NCBI RefSeq assembly: GCF_029867415.1
Contig: NC_081181.1
Coordinates: 121,163,183-121,227,182, forward strand
Direction: 5' to 3'
Origin: Vicia villosa
Taxonomy: Eukaryota; Streptophyta; Magnoliopsida; Fabales; Fabaceae
Length of the DNA: 64,000 nt
Shown here: piece by piece, positions 34,135 to 43,199 of the stretch
How positions within the stretch are numbered: the stretch's first letter is position 1
How the letters are laid out: every line of letters starts with the position of its first letter
Translations under genes and position numbers: made by a program
The notes under the pieces: model-generated
What the model was told of the DNA's origin: nothing
The model's input: the letters and a program-made list of their open reading frames with translations, nothing else
The model's database searches: none

Positions 34135-36048
34135 ATGGCTGATGAAACTGCAAAGTCTACATCTACATCTGGCTCTGTTGAGCAACACAACGGTAACAAT
34201 GGTTATACTAGACCGCCGGTATTTGATGGTGAAAACTTTGAATACTGGAAAGATAAACTGGAAAGTTACTTTCTTGGTCTAGATGGTGATCTATGGGATC
34301 TTCTGATGGATGGTTACAAACATCCAGTAAATGCCAGTGGCGTAAAGCTGACAAGGCAAGAAATGAGTGATGATCAGAAGAAGCTTTTCAGGAATCATCA
34401 TAAATGCAGAACTGTTTTGCTGAATGCCATCTCTCATGCTGAGTATGAGAAGATATCTAACAGGGAAACGGCCTATGACATATATGAGTCCTTGAAAATG
34501 ACTCATGAAGGAAATGCTCAAGTCAAGGAGACTAAAGCTCTCGCTTTAATCCAGAAGTATGAAGCCTTCAAGATGGAGGATGATGAAGACATTGAAAAGA
34601 TGTTTTCAAGATTTCAAACTCTTACTGCTGGATTGAGAGTTCTTGACAAGGGATACACCAAGGCTGATCACGTAAAGAAGATCATCAGAAGCTTACCCAG
34701 AAGATGGGGTCCTATGGTGACTGCATTCAAGATTGCAAAGAATCTGAATGAAGTTTCTCTGGAAGAGCTTATCAGTGCCTTGAGAAGCCATGAAATAGAG
34801 CTGGACGCAAATGAGCCTCAAAAGAAAGGTAAGTCTATTGCATTAAAATCCAATATCATGAAATGTACTAACGCTTTTCAGGCTAGAGAAGAAGATCCTG
34901 AAGAATTAGAATCTGAAGAAGAAGATGAACTGTCCTTGATCTCCAGAAGGCTAAATCAACTCTGGAAGAACGAGCAAAGGAAGTTCAGAGGCGTCAGAAG
35001 TTCAAAGAAATTTGAACGTGGAGAATCTTCTGATGACAGAAGATTTGACAAGAAGAAGGTCATGTGCTATGAATGCAATGAGCCTGGACACTTCAAGAAT
35101 GAATGTCCAAAACTTCAGAAGGAAAATCCCAAGAAGAAGTTTCATAAGAAGAAAGGTCTTATGGCAACCTGGGATGAGTCAGAAGATGATTCAGACTCTG
35201 AAGATGAGCAGGCTAACTGTGCGCTGATGGCGACAGAAGATGACGGATCAGAATCTACATCAGAATCAGATTCTGAAGAGGTATTTTCTGAACTTACTAG
35301 AGATGAGTTAGTTTCCGGTCTAACTGAACTTCTGGAATTCAAGTCTCAGATTAGTCTCAAATACAAAAAGCTTAAAAAGCTATTTGAATTTGAAACAAAG
35401 AAGCTTGAGTTAGAGAATTCTGAATTAAAAGAAAAACTTTTAAAATTATCCAATAACGTTGGATCTCCTTCTGATTCAGAAAAATCCACTCCTAGTCTAA
35501 ACCATATTCTGAAAGAATATGATTTAAGTTTCAGGAAGTTCTTATCTAGAAGTATTGGCAGAAGTCAGCTAGCTTCTATGATATATGCTGTGTCTGGAAA
35601 CAAAAGAGTCGGCATTGGTTTTGAGGGTGAAACCCCATACAAACTTGAACCTGTTGATGAAATGAAATTCACATACAAGCCATTGTATGATCAGTTCAAG
35701 TATGGCCACTCCCATGATATTAGGCACACTTCACATGCTCAAAGTTTTCACATAACACACACCAAAAAGCATGTGACACAACCTAGGAAATATCATGAAA
35801 CTCACATTAAAAATTATCATGTTGTTCCTCCTATTGCTTACAATGTTAAACCCAAGTTCAATCAGAACTTGAGAAAATCTAACAAGAAAGGACCCAAGAA
35901 GATGTGGGTACCAAAGAAAAAGACTATTTCTTTTGCAGATTCTCTTGGCGACAAAGAAGATAAAAGTCAACATGTCATGTCACCTGGACTCAAGTTGGTC
36001 TCAACACTTGAAGGGAAGAAGGACTGTCTTCCAAGTTCTGGTACTTAA
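34135..36048 (+). CDS. gag: gag of Sirevirus-like element
   Basis: Open 637-codon frame 72 bases after the PBS, start MADETAKSTS. It shows the copia gag pattern: an N-terminal YTRPPVFDGENFEYW motif (DUF4219-like) and a UBN2-type core (about 60-230: VKETKALALIQKYEAF, MFSRFQTL, RSLPRRWGPMV). A classical CX2CX4HX4C zinc knuckle (CYECNEPGHFKNEC) lies at 311-324. An acidic stretch and a coiled-coil segment (about 400-440) follow, then a basic C-terminus with KKMWVPKKK. Gag would package element RNA in cytoplasmic particles. It stops at 36048, where the protease would begin in an autonomous copy. The intact frame in an element without pol suggests that keeping gag may help trans-mobilisation. Confidence 0.9.
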   Translation: MADETAKSTSTSGSVEQHNGNNGYTRPPVFDGENFEYWKDKLESYFLGLDGDLWDLLMDGYKHPVNASGVKLTRQEMSDDQKKLFRNHHKCRTVLLNAISHAEYEKISNRETAYDIYESLKMTHEGNAQVKETKALALIQKYEAFKMEDDEDIEKMFSRFQTLTAGLRVLDKGYTKADHVKKIIRSLPRRWGPMVTAFKIAKNLNEVSLEELISALRSHEIELDANEPQKKGKSIALKSNIMKCTNAFQAREEDPEELESEEEDELSLISRRLNQLWKNEQRKFRGVRSSKKFERGESSDDRRFDKKKVMCYECNEPGHFKNECPKLQKENPKKKFHKKKGLMATWDESEDDSDSEDEQANCALMATEDDGSESTSESDSEEVFSELTRDELVSGLTELLEFKSQISLKYKKLKKLFEFETKKLELENSELKEKLLKLSNNVGSPSDSEKSTPSLNHILKEYDLSFRKFLSRSIGRSQLASMIYAVSGNKRVGIGFEGETPYKLEPVDEMKFTYKPLYDQFKYGHSHDIRHTSHAQSFHITHTKKHVTQPRKYHETHIKNYHVVPPIAYNVKPKFNQNLRKSNKKGPKKMWVPKKKTISFADSLGDKEDKSQHVMSPGLKLVSTLEGKKDCLPSSGT

Positions 36049-36169
36049 ATCTGTTGAAGAAACTATGTTCGTAGGAGATCAGAAAAGAAAGTTTATTAGT
36101 CTTGGAACCATCTGTTTTGTTTGTTTCTAAAGCAATGATGTTTCGTTCTTGATCATTCTGAATGCTCTA

Positions 36170-36459
36170 AATGCTACAGAATATACAATATTGAAACACT
36201 GATTGTGGACGAATCAATAAATATCTGGTTTGATGATAAACTTGTTTCTGATGAAACAAAGCAGCTTAAGAATTTCTGCAGATACAGTTTTGTCTTATCA
36301 GAAGCTGCAGAACAAAGAAGTGAATCTCCAGAAGCTGTGTATATCAGAAGTAATGGATCAGAAGATCATTCAGATTTATATCAGCACACTTCAGAAGGAG
36401 TGTTTCCAGAAGAGAAACTTGATCAATTCAGAAGCAGTGATCGGAATCAGAAGGCGTAA
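36170..36459 (+). pseudogene. Relic of copia pol (integrase-RT linker)
   Basis: Residues around YNIETLIVDESINIWFDDKL match the conserved ESI/M-N-V-x-FDD motif that follows integrase in legume copia polyproteins. Linker-like RSSDRNQKA is at the end. Nothing of the integrase core, RT or RNase H is seen on either side. It marks where pol was deleted. Confidence 0.6.
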
Positions 36460-36774
36460 AGCCTATTGAATATTTCACACCTGTCATCCATTATCTGATG
36501 ATGAACACGTGTCTCTACGGTCAGTACGAAGCGTGCAGTTGAAAAGACGCCGACCTAGGTAACTGTATTAAATCATTTCATTTACCATGCTATCTCTCCT
36601 AATGTCATTTCTCATTTAATGCAAAATGATTTAAATTATTTTCAAATCTTTTAAATAGCCCGCTTCAACTTCATTCTTTTCTCCTTCTCTCTATTTTGTT
36701 GTACATTTTTTTCGCTGCATCTGTTTTTCTTTTTCAAACCCTAGTCTTTGTTCTAATCTTACGACATAATCATC
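36460..36774 (+). promoter_or_regulatory. Promoter-like region before the 807-aa gene
   Basis: Contains CACGTGTCTCT (36506-36516; G-box with ABRE core), TTTAAATA (36650-36657) and a pyrimidine-rich leader of about 115 bases before the ATG at 36775. The G-box block and TATA-like sequence recur before the antisense PMD gene at 12116, suggesting this gene carries its own promoter inside the element. Confidence 0.5.
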
Positions 36775-39198
36775 ATGAACTCTTCCTCTTGTTCATCTTC
36801 CTCAAAAGAAAGACTTACTTCTTCACAAATCCTTCTACGAAATTATGAATATGCTCCTTTGAAAACTTGCTTGATACCCACGAAGGACTTGGAGGTTTTA
36901 TGTGAAACTGCTGTGGACTTAAACAATCTTAAAGCGAATGTCTTTAAGTGTGATGCAAGAATCCTTGAGCAAGGATGGTCCAAGTACCTTAATAGATTGG
37001 TTGGTCCAATTTATCCTGATCTTGTGAAGGATTTCTGGGTACATGCAACGGTTACCCCAACGGCCATCATTTCATTCGTGCTAGGGCATGAAGTGGTTAT
37101 CTCTGAAAAACTGATCAGGAAGCTATACAATCTGAATGATGAAGAAGGTTGGTCTGGTTTTCGACATGCATCTGTTGATTGGTCGATAGTTGAAAAACAA
37201 ATCTCTCAGTCTTCTGGGATTGACTCGAATAACACAGGCACCTTGAGGCCATTTTATAGAGTATGGGCTGAGATTATTCTGGGTTCTCTTCACCACAGAA
37301 AAAGGATGCTCTCCTCTTCTTACATCAGTCCAGATCACAAGCACACTCTTTTCTGCATTGGCAAAAAGACTGAGATCAACATTTCTCACATTCTGTTTGA
37401 GAATCTGAAGACTTCAATCCTTGAGTCAAGAGAAGAGGAAAGGGCGAAGTACCCTCATCTTTCAAGAACGAATATTCCGTTTGGAAGAATGATTTCATAC
37501 ATTCTTACTGAAAGCAAAGTGCTGGACTCCATCAGAAAACTCAATGCATCCCATTTGCTTGGAGTAGTTCAAGGTCCCATTTTTAATGGTGTGGATTTGT
37601 TCAGATTAGAACTCATTCAAAATGTACCTTCTGTGTGCCCAAGCTTTCCTGACATTCTCTCAAGAAGAGTTGCTGTTGAAGGTTTTGCCTCCTTGTTTCA
37701 AGAAGAACTGCATCAGGTTGTCAAGTCTTACCTGGAAGATTGTGTTAGGAAGCAATCAGATATTGATCCTGCTTGGATCCGTGGCAGAGTACTTCCGTCC
37801 AAGGCTGACCTTTTGAAGAAGGATCAGAAGGAACAAAAGGCTAGGATTAAAAGAAAAGCCCGAGAAGATGAGGCTAAGAAAGCCAAGAAGTTGAGAGTCA
37901 CCTTTGATCCTGACAAGGTGGACTCTGAAGAACGAAGGGAGAAAAGGATTAGAGATTCCTTTCGCAGAACCAGATCTTCTTCTTCTGTGCAAATCTCCAG
38001 GCAGGTTTTTACTCCACCTCCCTTAGTCCCTAAACCATCCTTCCAATCACCTCCATCTGAACCAAAAATAAACTTCACCTTACCAAATCTTTCTCCATCA
38101 ACCTCCTCCTCTCCCATTCTAAATCCCACTCCTCTAAATATTCTTCCCCCAACTCCTTCTGATAAGACTTTCTCACCAATTCCCTTTATAAATAATCCAT
38201 CCTCATCAATCATTCTCTCAGCTATTCCCTCCTCCTCATCCACCGCACCTCCACCTTCTGTATCCAATCCCTTACCTACCAGAAAATCAAAACCTTTTTG
38301 TCCTCTCTACCCGAACTACAAATTCACCCTCAATCCGCCTGAACCTGAACTTTCTACCTACCTGGAACTTTTCAGATATGAAGTAATCAATGGCTTAGAC
38401 CTTCTGAAGGAAGCCTTCCTAAATGGTCTGAATGATGTTTCTACAAGAAATATCTGGAAAAGATTTCGCAAGGTGTTTCAAAAAGAAGCAGTGGGAGTAC
38501 AGAAAAGACTTGTGGCTGCTGCCCCACGACCTCGTGGAATTCTAAGGAATTATGAAGACTTCTGGTTTGCTAGTCTCAAAGGAAGACATCTGTTGGAAGA
38601 GAAGCCCTTCTTGGATGAGATGGAACAATTAAGACTGGCTGCTGAAATGGAAGCAAATCCATGCAGGGATATTGTTATCTTTATTCCTGATTATCCTGTT
38701 CTGCTCGGAGACGTTAAGACTCTCTTTAACTATCTGAGGGAAAACCCTTCTAAGAAAGACCCAAGCTTGGTCATTCCAGAAGTTGTTGACCCACCAGAAG
38801 TTGAAGGTCCTTCTGCTCCCAGGAATCTAGCTGCCATTCTTCAGGCACTTGAGAATGGAGACTCGGAAATTCCTGCTGCAGAATATGGAGATGCTTCTAT
38901 GCAAGAAGCAGATGTTGAAGATCATGTTGCTGAATCAGATCCTGTTGAGGAAATCCCTGCAAATGATCTATCCATGGAAGCTACAGATCAAGTTGTTATT
39001 CCTGTGGTTGAAAGCGGTGAAGCTTCTTCTGATGAATCTTCTCGTCTTGCAAGGACTCTGGAAGAAATTCAGAAGAGACAGGATGAGCAAAGCTCACTCA
39101 ATGCTGAGTATAGAGCTTTCATGGTGAGGCAAGGTGGACACAACAATGAGGTTCAAGAGATGCTGGCCAAGATCTTGTCAAGGCTAGGGCCATCTTAG
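36775..39198 (+). CDS. 807-aa PF20167-like accessory protein in Sirevirus-like element
   Basis: Single intact exon, ATG at 36775 after a TATA-like sequence, stop at 39196-39198. Domains by rough residue: PF20167-like region 75-285 (GPIYPDLVKDFWVHAT; FVLGHEVVISEKLI; RVWAEIILGSL; IPFGRMISYILTES). A basic Lys/Arg-rich segment at 340-395 could be a nuclear localisation signal. A Pro/Ser-rich linker spans 405-500, a second conserved-looking block 505-640, and an acidic tail with short helix 660-807 (ARTLEEIQKRQDEQ). The N-terminal motifs line up with the Tat antisense gene at 16610-17345. It sits in sense, downstream of the deleted pol, where Sireviruses may carry an env-like gene, but it has no signal peptide or membrane segment. 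Function unknown; likely nuclear or RNA/DNA-associated by composition. Confidence 0.8.
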   Translation: MNSSSCSSSSKERLTSSQILLRNYEYAPLKTCLIPTKDLEVLCETAVDLNNLKANVFKCDARILEQGWSKYLNRLVGPIYPDLVKDFWVHATVTPTAIISFVLGHEVVISEKLIRKLYNLNDEEGWSGFRHASVDWSIVEKQISQSSGIDSNNTGTLRPFYRVWAEIILGSLHHRKRMLSSSYISPDHKHTLFCIGKKTEINISHILFENLKTSILESREEERAKYPHLSRTNIPFGRMISYILTESKVLDSIRKLNASHLLGVVQGPIFNGVDLFRLELIQNVPSVCPSFPDILSRRVAVEGFASLFQEELHQVVKSYLEDCVRKQSDIDPAWIRGRVLPSKADLLKKDQKEQKARIKRKAREDEAKKAKKLRVTFDPDKVDSEERREKRIRDSFRRTRSSSSVQISRQVFTPPPLVPKPSFQSPPSEPKINFTLPNLSPSTSSSPILNPTPLNILPPTPSDKTFSPIPFINNPSSSIILSAIPSSSSTAPPPSVSNPLPTRKSKPFCPLYPNYKFTLNPPEPELSTYLELFRYEVINGLDLLKEAFLNGLNDVSTRNIWKRFRKVFQKEAVGVQKRLVAAAPRPRGILRNYEDFWFASLKGRHLLEEKPFLDEMEQLRLAAEMEANPCRDIVIFIPDYPVLLGDVKTLFNYLRENPSKKDPSLVIPEVVDPPEVEGPSAPRNLAAILQALENGDSEIPAAEYGDASMQEADVEDHVAESDPVEEIPANDLSMEATDQVVIPVVESGEASSDESSRLARTLEEIQKRQDEQSSLNAEYRAFMVRQGGHNNEVQEMLAKILSRLGPS

Positions 39199-39887
39199 AT
39201 TGAGTCTGTGTTGTTTCTTTTCGTTGCATCTGTTTTTGTGCATCTGATCTTACTTATCTTCATGTACTTCTGTACCTGCTGTTTGAACTTCAATGAAATC
39301 ATCTTCTTCCTCCGTGTGTTTCGTTTTGTTTGTCTCTGAATCTTTTCTGTTTTTTTGATGATATGACAAAAAGGGGGAGAAATATGTGATAAATGATTTG
39401 ATTTAATCAGTTGCTTTTACTAACAAGAACTGCAAGTTCTATATGGTTTAAGTGTTTTGAAGGTATAAAGAAGTGAAGAGAATCTTCAAAGCAAACACAA
39501 GAAGTAAAACCATAAGAAGTGTTATTCTGTAAAAAGAATAAGCTCATGGAAACTGAAGCAAGCTAAGTGCTGTCAAGCTTCAGAAATCAGAAGCAAGAAA
39601 GAAGAATGAATCAGAAGCACTGATAATAGAATTTGATCCATATTTGTCTATTTGCTCCGACAAAATTCTATTTGCTCTGATACATTATTTTAGCCTATAT
39701 GGCTCTGATACATATCATGTGTTCGAATATACATTTTATGTTCTGACTCGTTCATGCTGACTTTTGTCGTTTAGTTTTTGTTCTGTAACATTTCAGGATG
39801 TAGAGATGCTCTGATAATGCTCTGGTACATTCAACAATGTTCTGATACAAATCTAGCATGAAGTGATGTTGGTAGAAATTCAAAGCT
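39199..39887 (+). other. 3' untranslated region with polypurine motif
   Basis: No gene. Contains ATGACAAAAAGGGGGAGAAA at 39363-39382, the first of the AGGGGGAG polypurine motifs characteristic of Sireviruses, followed by CTGATACA/CTCTGATA-rich sequence. Confidence 0.65.
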
Positions 39888-40233
39888 CTGAAGCTATCCG
39901 AGGGAAGCAGAAATCAGAAGCTGTGAATATTCTAAAGATCCAGAAAACTCAAGATCTGAAGCTGTCCTAAATGGAAGCAGAAATCAGAAGCTGTGAATGT
40001 TCTGAAGATCAAAGAAATTCAAGTTCTGAAGCTGTCCTAAATGGAAGCAGAAATCAGAAGCTGTGAATGTTCTGAAGATCAAAGAAATTCAAGTTCTGAA
40101 GCTGTCCTAGATGGAAGCAGGAATCAGAAGCTGTGAGTGTTCTAGGGATCTAAAGAAATTCTAGTTCTGAAGCTGTCCAATGGAAGCAGAAGTCAGAAGC
40201 TATGAATTCTCTGAAGACAGAAGCTTATGTGAT
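39888..40233 (+). repeat. 70-bp tandem repeat in 3' UTR of Sirevirus-like element
   Basis: Five units starting CTGAAGCTGTCC at 39888, 39956, 40026, 40096 and 40167 (period 68-71 bases). The middle ones are nearly identical, with an internal GGAAGCAGAAATCAGAAGC core. Confidence 0.85.
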
Positions 40234-40454
40234 CGTCTCTACCAAAATAATCAGGGAAGTCTTTTATTAAAGTTCTTCGAGTATTTATTTCAGGGGGAGA
40301 TTATTTATCTCAGGGGGAGATTGTTAATCTCAGGGGGAGACATATTCATATGCTTATGCTATAGCTGTGTAATTTGTCTTTTGCCGTCTGCTCTTTCTGA
40401 TCGCAAATTCATATCATTTATATATGTTTTTGTCATCATCAAAAAGGGGGAGAT
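40234..40454 (+). other. Multiple polypurine tracts before the 3' LTR
   Basis: CAGGGGGAGA at 40291, 40311 and 40331 in near-tandem order, and the LTR-adjacent AAAAAGGGGGAGA at 40441-40453. Several polypurine motifs are a Sirevirus hallmark; the last is the functional plus-strand primer site. Confidence 0.8.
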
Positions 40455-41666
40455 TGTTAGAACAAGATTTGTTCTGATCAATTATCTTAGTTTTGATGAT
40501 AACAATAATATGAATTTTGCTTAAGATAATATGGTACTCTAATCCAAGGCAATTTCCTGTTCAGGAAATATATAAAGAGTATGCATAATTCAGCGCTCAG
40601 AAGCTTTGTCTCAAGGGTTCAGCATGCAACATCAGAACATGGTCTGGCAAGACATCAGAAGATGGTCGAAGCAGAATCAGAACATGGGTCTATGGAAGCA
40701 TCAGAAGAACATGAGATCAGAAGCACTGAAGTTCTGATGGTATCACGCACAGAAGCACTTCAAGGTCAGAAGATCAGAAGATGCTTTGCACCAAGCTGTT
40801 TGACTCTGATGATATTCAAACGTTGTATTCACAAACATCAGATCAGAAGGAAGTACAAGTGGCAAGCTACGCTGACTGGCAAAAGGAACGTTAAAAGCTA
40901 TTATAGGCAACGTCAGTAGACACAGCGTGAACAAGGCTCGAGGTAGTTGACAAAAGCGTATAACATTAAATGCGATGCTGTACGGAACACGCAAAGCATT
41001 AAATGCACTCAACGGTCATCTTCTTCAACGCCTATAAATATGAAGTTCTGATGAGAAGCAAGGTTAACGATTCTGAACAAAACAACTCATATTAACTTGC
41101 TGAAACTCTGTTCTACTCAAAGCTCAGAATCTTCATCTTCATCAAAGCTCACTACATTGCTATTGTAATATATTAGTGAGATTAAGCTTAAACGTTAAGA
41201 GAAATATCACAGTTTGTGATTATAGCTTTTAAGAAGCAATTGTAATACTCTTAGAATTAATTACATTAAGTTGTAAGGAACTAGAGTGATCGTGTGGATC
41301 AGAATACTCTAGGAAGTCTTAGAGGTTATCTAAGCAGGTTGTAACTAGAGTGATCGTGTGGATCAGAATACTCTAGAAAGACTTATAGGGTATCTAAGCA
41401 GTTGTTCCTGGAGTGATCAGTGTGTGATCAGAAGACTCTGGAAGACTTAGTTGCTGACTAAGTGGAGAACCATTGTAATCCGTGCGATTAGTGGCTTAAA
41501 TCCTCAGTTGAGGTAAATCATCTCTGCGGGGGTGGACTGGAGTAGTTTAGTTAACAACGAACCAGGATAAAAATAACTGTGCAATTTATTTTTATCTGTC
41601 AAGTTTTTAAAGCTACACTTATTCAAACCCCCCCCCCCCCCTTTCTAAGTGTTTTTCTATCCTTCA
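40455..41666 (+). repeat. 3' LTR of Sirevirus-like element (1212 bp)
   Basis: Matches the 5' LTR apart from about eight substitutions and a longer poly-C run before CTTTCTAAGTG. TATAAATA at 41033-41040. Confidence 0.95.
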
Positions 41667-42339
41667 ATATCATCTTACATTTTTATTGTAGTTTAAAAGT
41701 ATTCGTAATTATAGTTAATATATTAGATATATTTTAAAGAGTATCACATATAAATAAAATATATGGATATAATTATTTTATATTATTTTTTTACATTTTA
41801 TTTAATAAGATGGAATTTACTATTGATGCGTGGTAAAGTTTATATGTACTAATTAAATTGGATAATAATTAATGAGAAAGAAATAATTTACTTTAAGTAT
41901 GTCTTTCCATTTAAAAAATAATAAGTTATGATTTGATATATTTTAATGTTTAAACAAATACATACAAAAATAAAATCGTGTGTAGGTTACCATTGAAAGC
42001 TAGTTTATTTTTTTAGTAAATAAATTAGCTCAATAATTAATAATAATAACTAATAATAATTACTAAAATTAAGAAAGAAAGAGATTAAATTTTGAACATT
42101 ATTATTTTGAAGAGCTGACGGTTGGTTTGAGAAGTTTAATGGTTAATATTATGTAATTAATAATTATGGTATAAATATATTTGGTATAATGTTAAGTTAA
42201 AGTGAAAAAAAACGTAATGATGATAATATTCAAGTAATTAAATATATTATGTACAATGATGGATTATTGGGAAACAATTATTGTAACTTCCAATACCAAC
42301 TAATTAAAAGAAAGAGATACGTGTTTAAAGACCATATAT

Positions 42340-43199
42340 TTGAAAAATGATCCATTCAAGCATTCAAGCATATGTGTGCACCTCTCACATAAAAGAAGGA
42401 TGATCCATTCAAGCATATTTGTGCACCTCTCACATAAAAGGCTTCCTTATAGAAGGAAGCCTTACAGTTTGCCGCAACAAAAGCTCTTCCTACCTGATCA
42501 TCAAAAATGGTGGAGCCTGAGTCGACAGTACATGCATACAAAAACAACAATGGTAAAAACAACTCTAATCTTGTTGTTGTCACCATTTATTTGAGATTGA
42601 GAAATCTCAATAATACCTCAATAATACCTCAAAGGATATCTAAAAAACAAAACATGTTCAGGGAATAAATAATATTACACAAAATTCAGAATTCTATCAC
42701 AAAGAATACAATTAACTTACCAACCAAAACATTAGACTGAAACCTTCCTTCAACTATGGCATCCAATCCAAGAAGGCTAAGGTAATAAGCAGGAATGTCA
42801 GGAAGGTCTGATTTCTTAACAGAAGTTGATCCACATAAAACCAATTTGTAAGAATGATTCGTCGACTTAAAAGAGAAGTCGTTTTTCGAAACTTTGAAAT
42901 TTTGCATGATATAAGAACTTCCAGCTGATAGTTCGGACTTGAATTTGAAAACCAAATAAGTAGGTACAATCGCTTGAATCATATCATGCTTAAAAAAACA
43001 GAAATAATATTTGTTAGTAATAAGGCAGAACACAGTGTGTAAGACAAAAACAATAGAATTTGGGAACAAAATACCACCTTCGAATCAACTAAAACATTCT
43101 TTGTTGGAAGAACTTGTTACAGACCATATATGCTTACAACTAACTGCAATCTTCCACAAATCCTTCGATGTCCTTCACAGAATCGGTAGGGCGAGCCAT
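42340..43199 (-). pseudogene. RPA-like gene copy across units 4-5
   Basis: ATG at 43199; exon 2 open (43069-42686). Near-identical to the copy at 30924-31783, with a few substitutions. Confidence 0.6.

Larger units (their letters stand above)
32843..41666 (+). mobile_element. Complete non-autonomous Sirevirus-like (Ty1/copia) element with captured gene
   Basis: 8824-bp insertion in array unit 4 with perfect 5-bp target duplication atatc (32838-32842 and 41667-41671). LTRs are 1206 and 1212 bp. The PBS matches initiator tRNA-Met except one base. Several AGGGGGAGA polypurine motifs precede the 3' LTR, a Sirevirus trait. Inside are a copia-type gag (34135-36048), a short integrase-RT linker relic (about 36170-36459) and an 807-codon PF20167-like gene (36775-39198). 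Protease, integrase core, RT and RNase H are absent. It must be mobilised by an autonomous relative. I count about eight substitutions between LTRs, so insertion is recent. Confidence 0.92.
31661..43076. repeat. Tandem array unit 4, split by a Sirevirus-like insertion
   Basis: Array sequence 31661-32842 continues at 41672-43076. The intervening retrotransposon plus its 5-bp target duplication (8829 bases) accounts for the extra length; without it the unit is about 2587 bp. Confidence 0.9.

Noticed and set aside
36775..39198. Envelope-like gene in the Sirevirus-like element
   Set aside because: Position would fit, but there is no signal peptide, membrane span or coiled-coil fusion pattern; the PF20167-like motifs explain it better.
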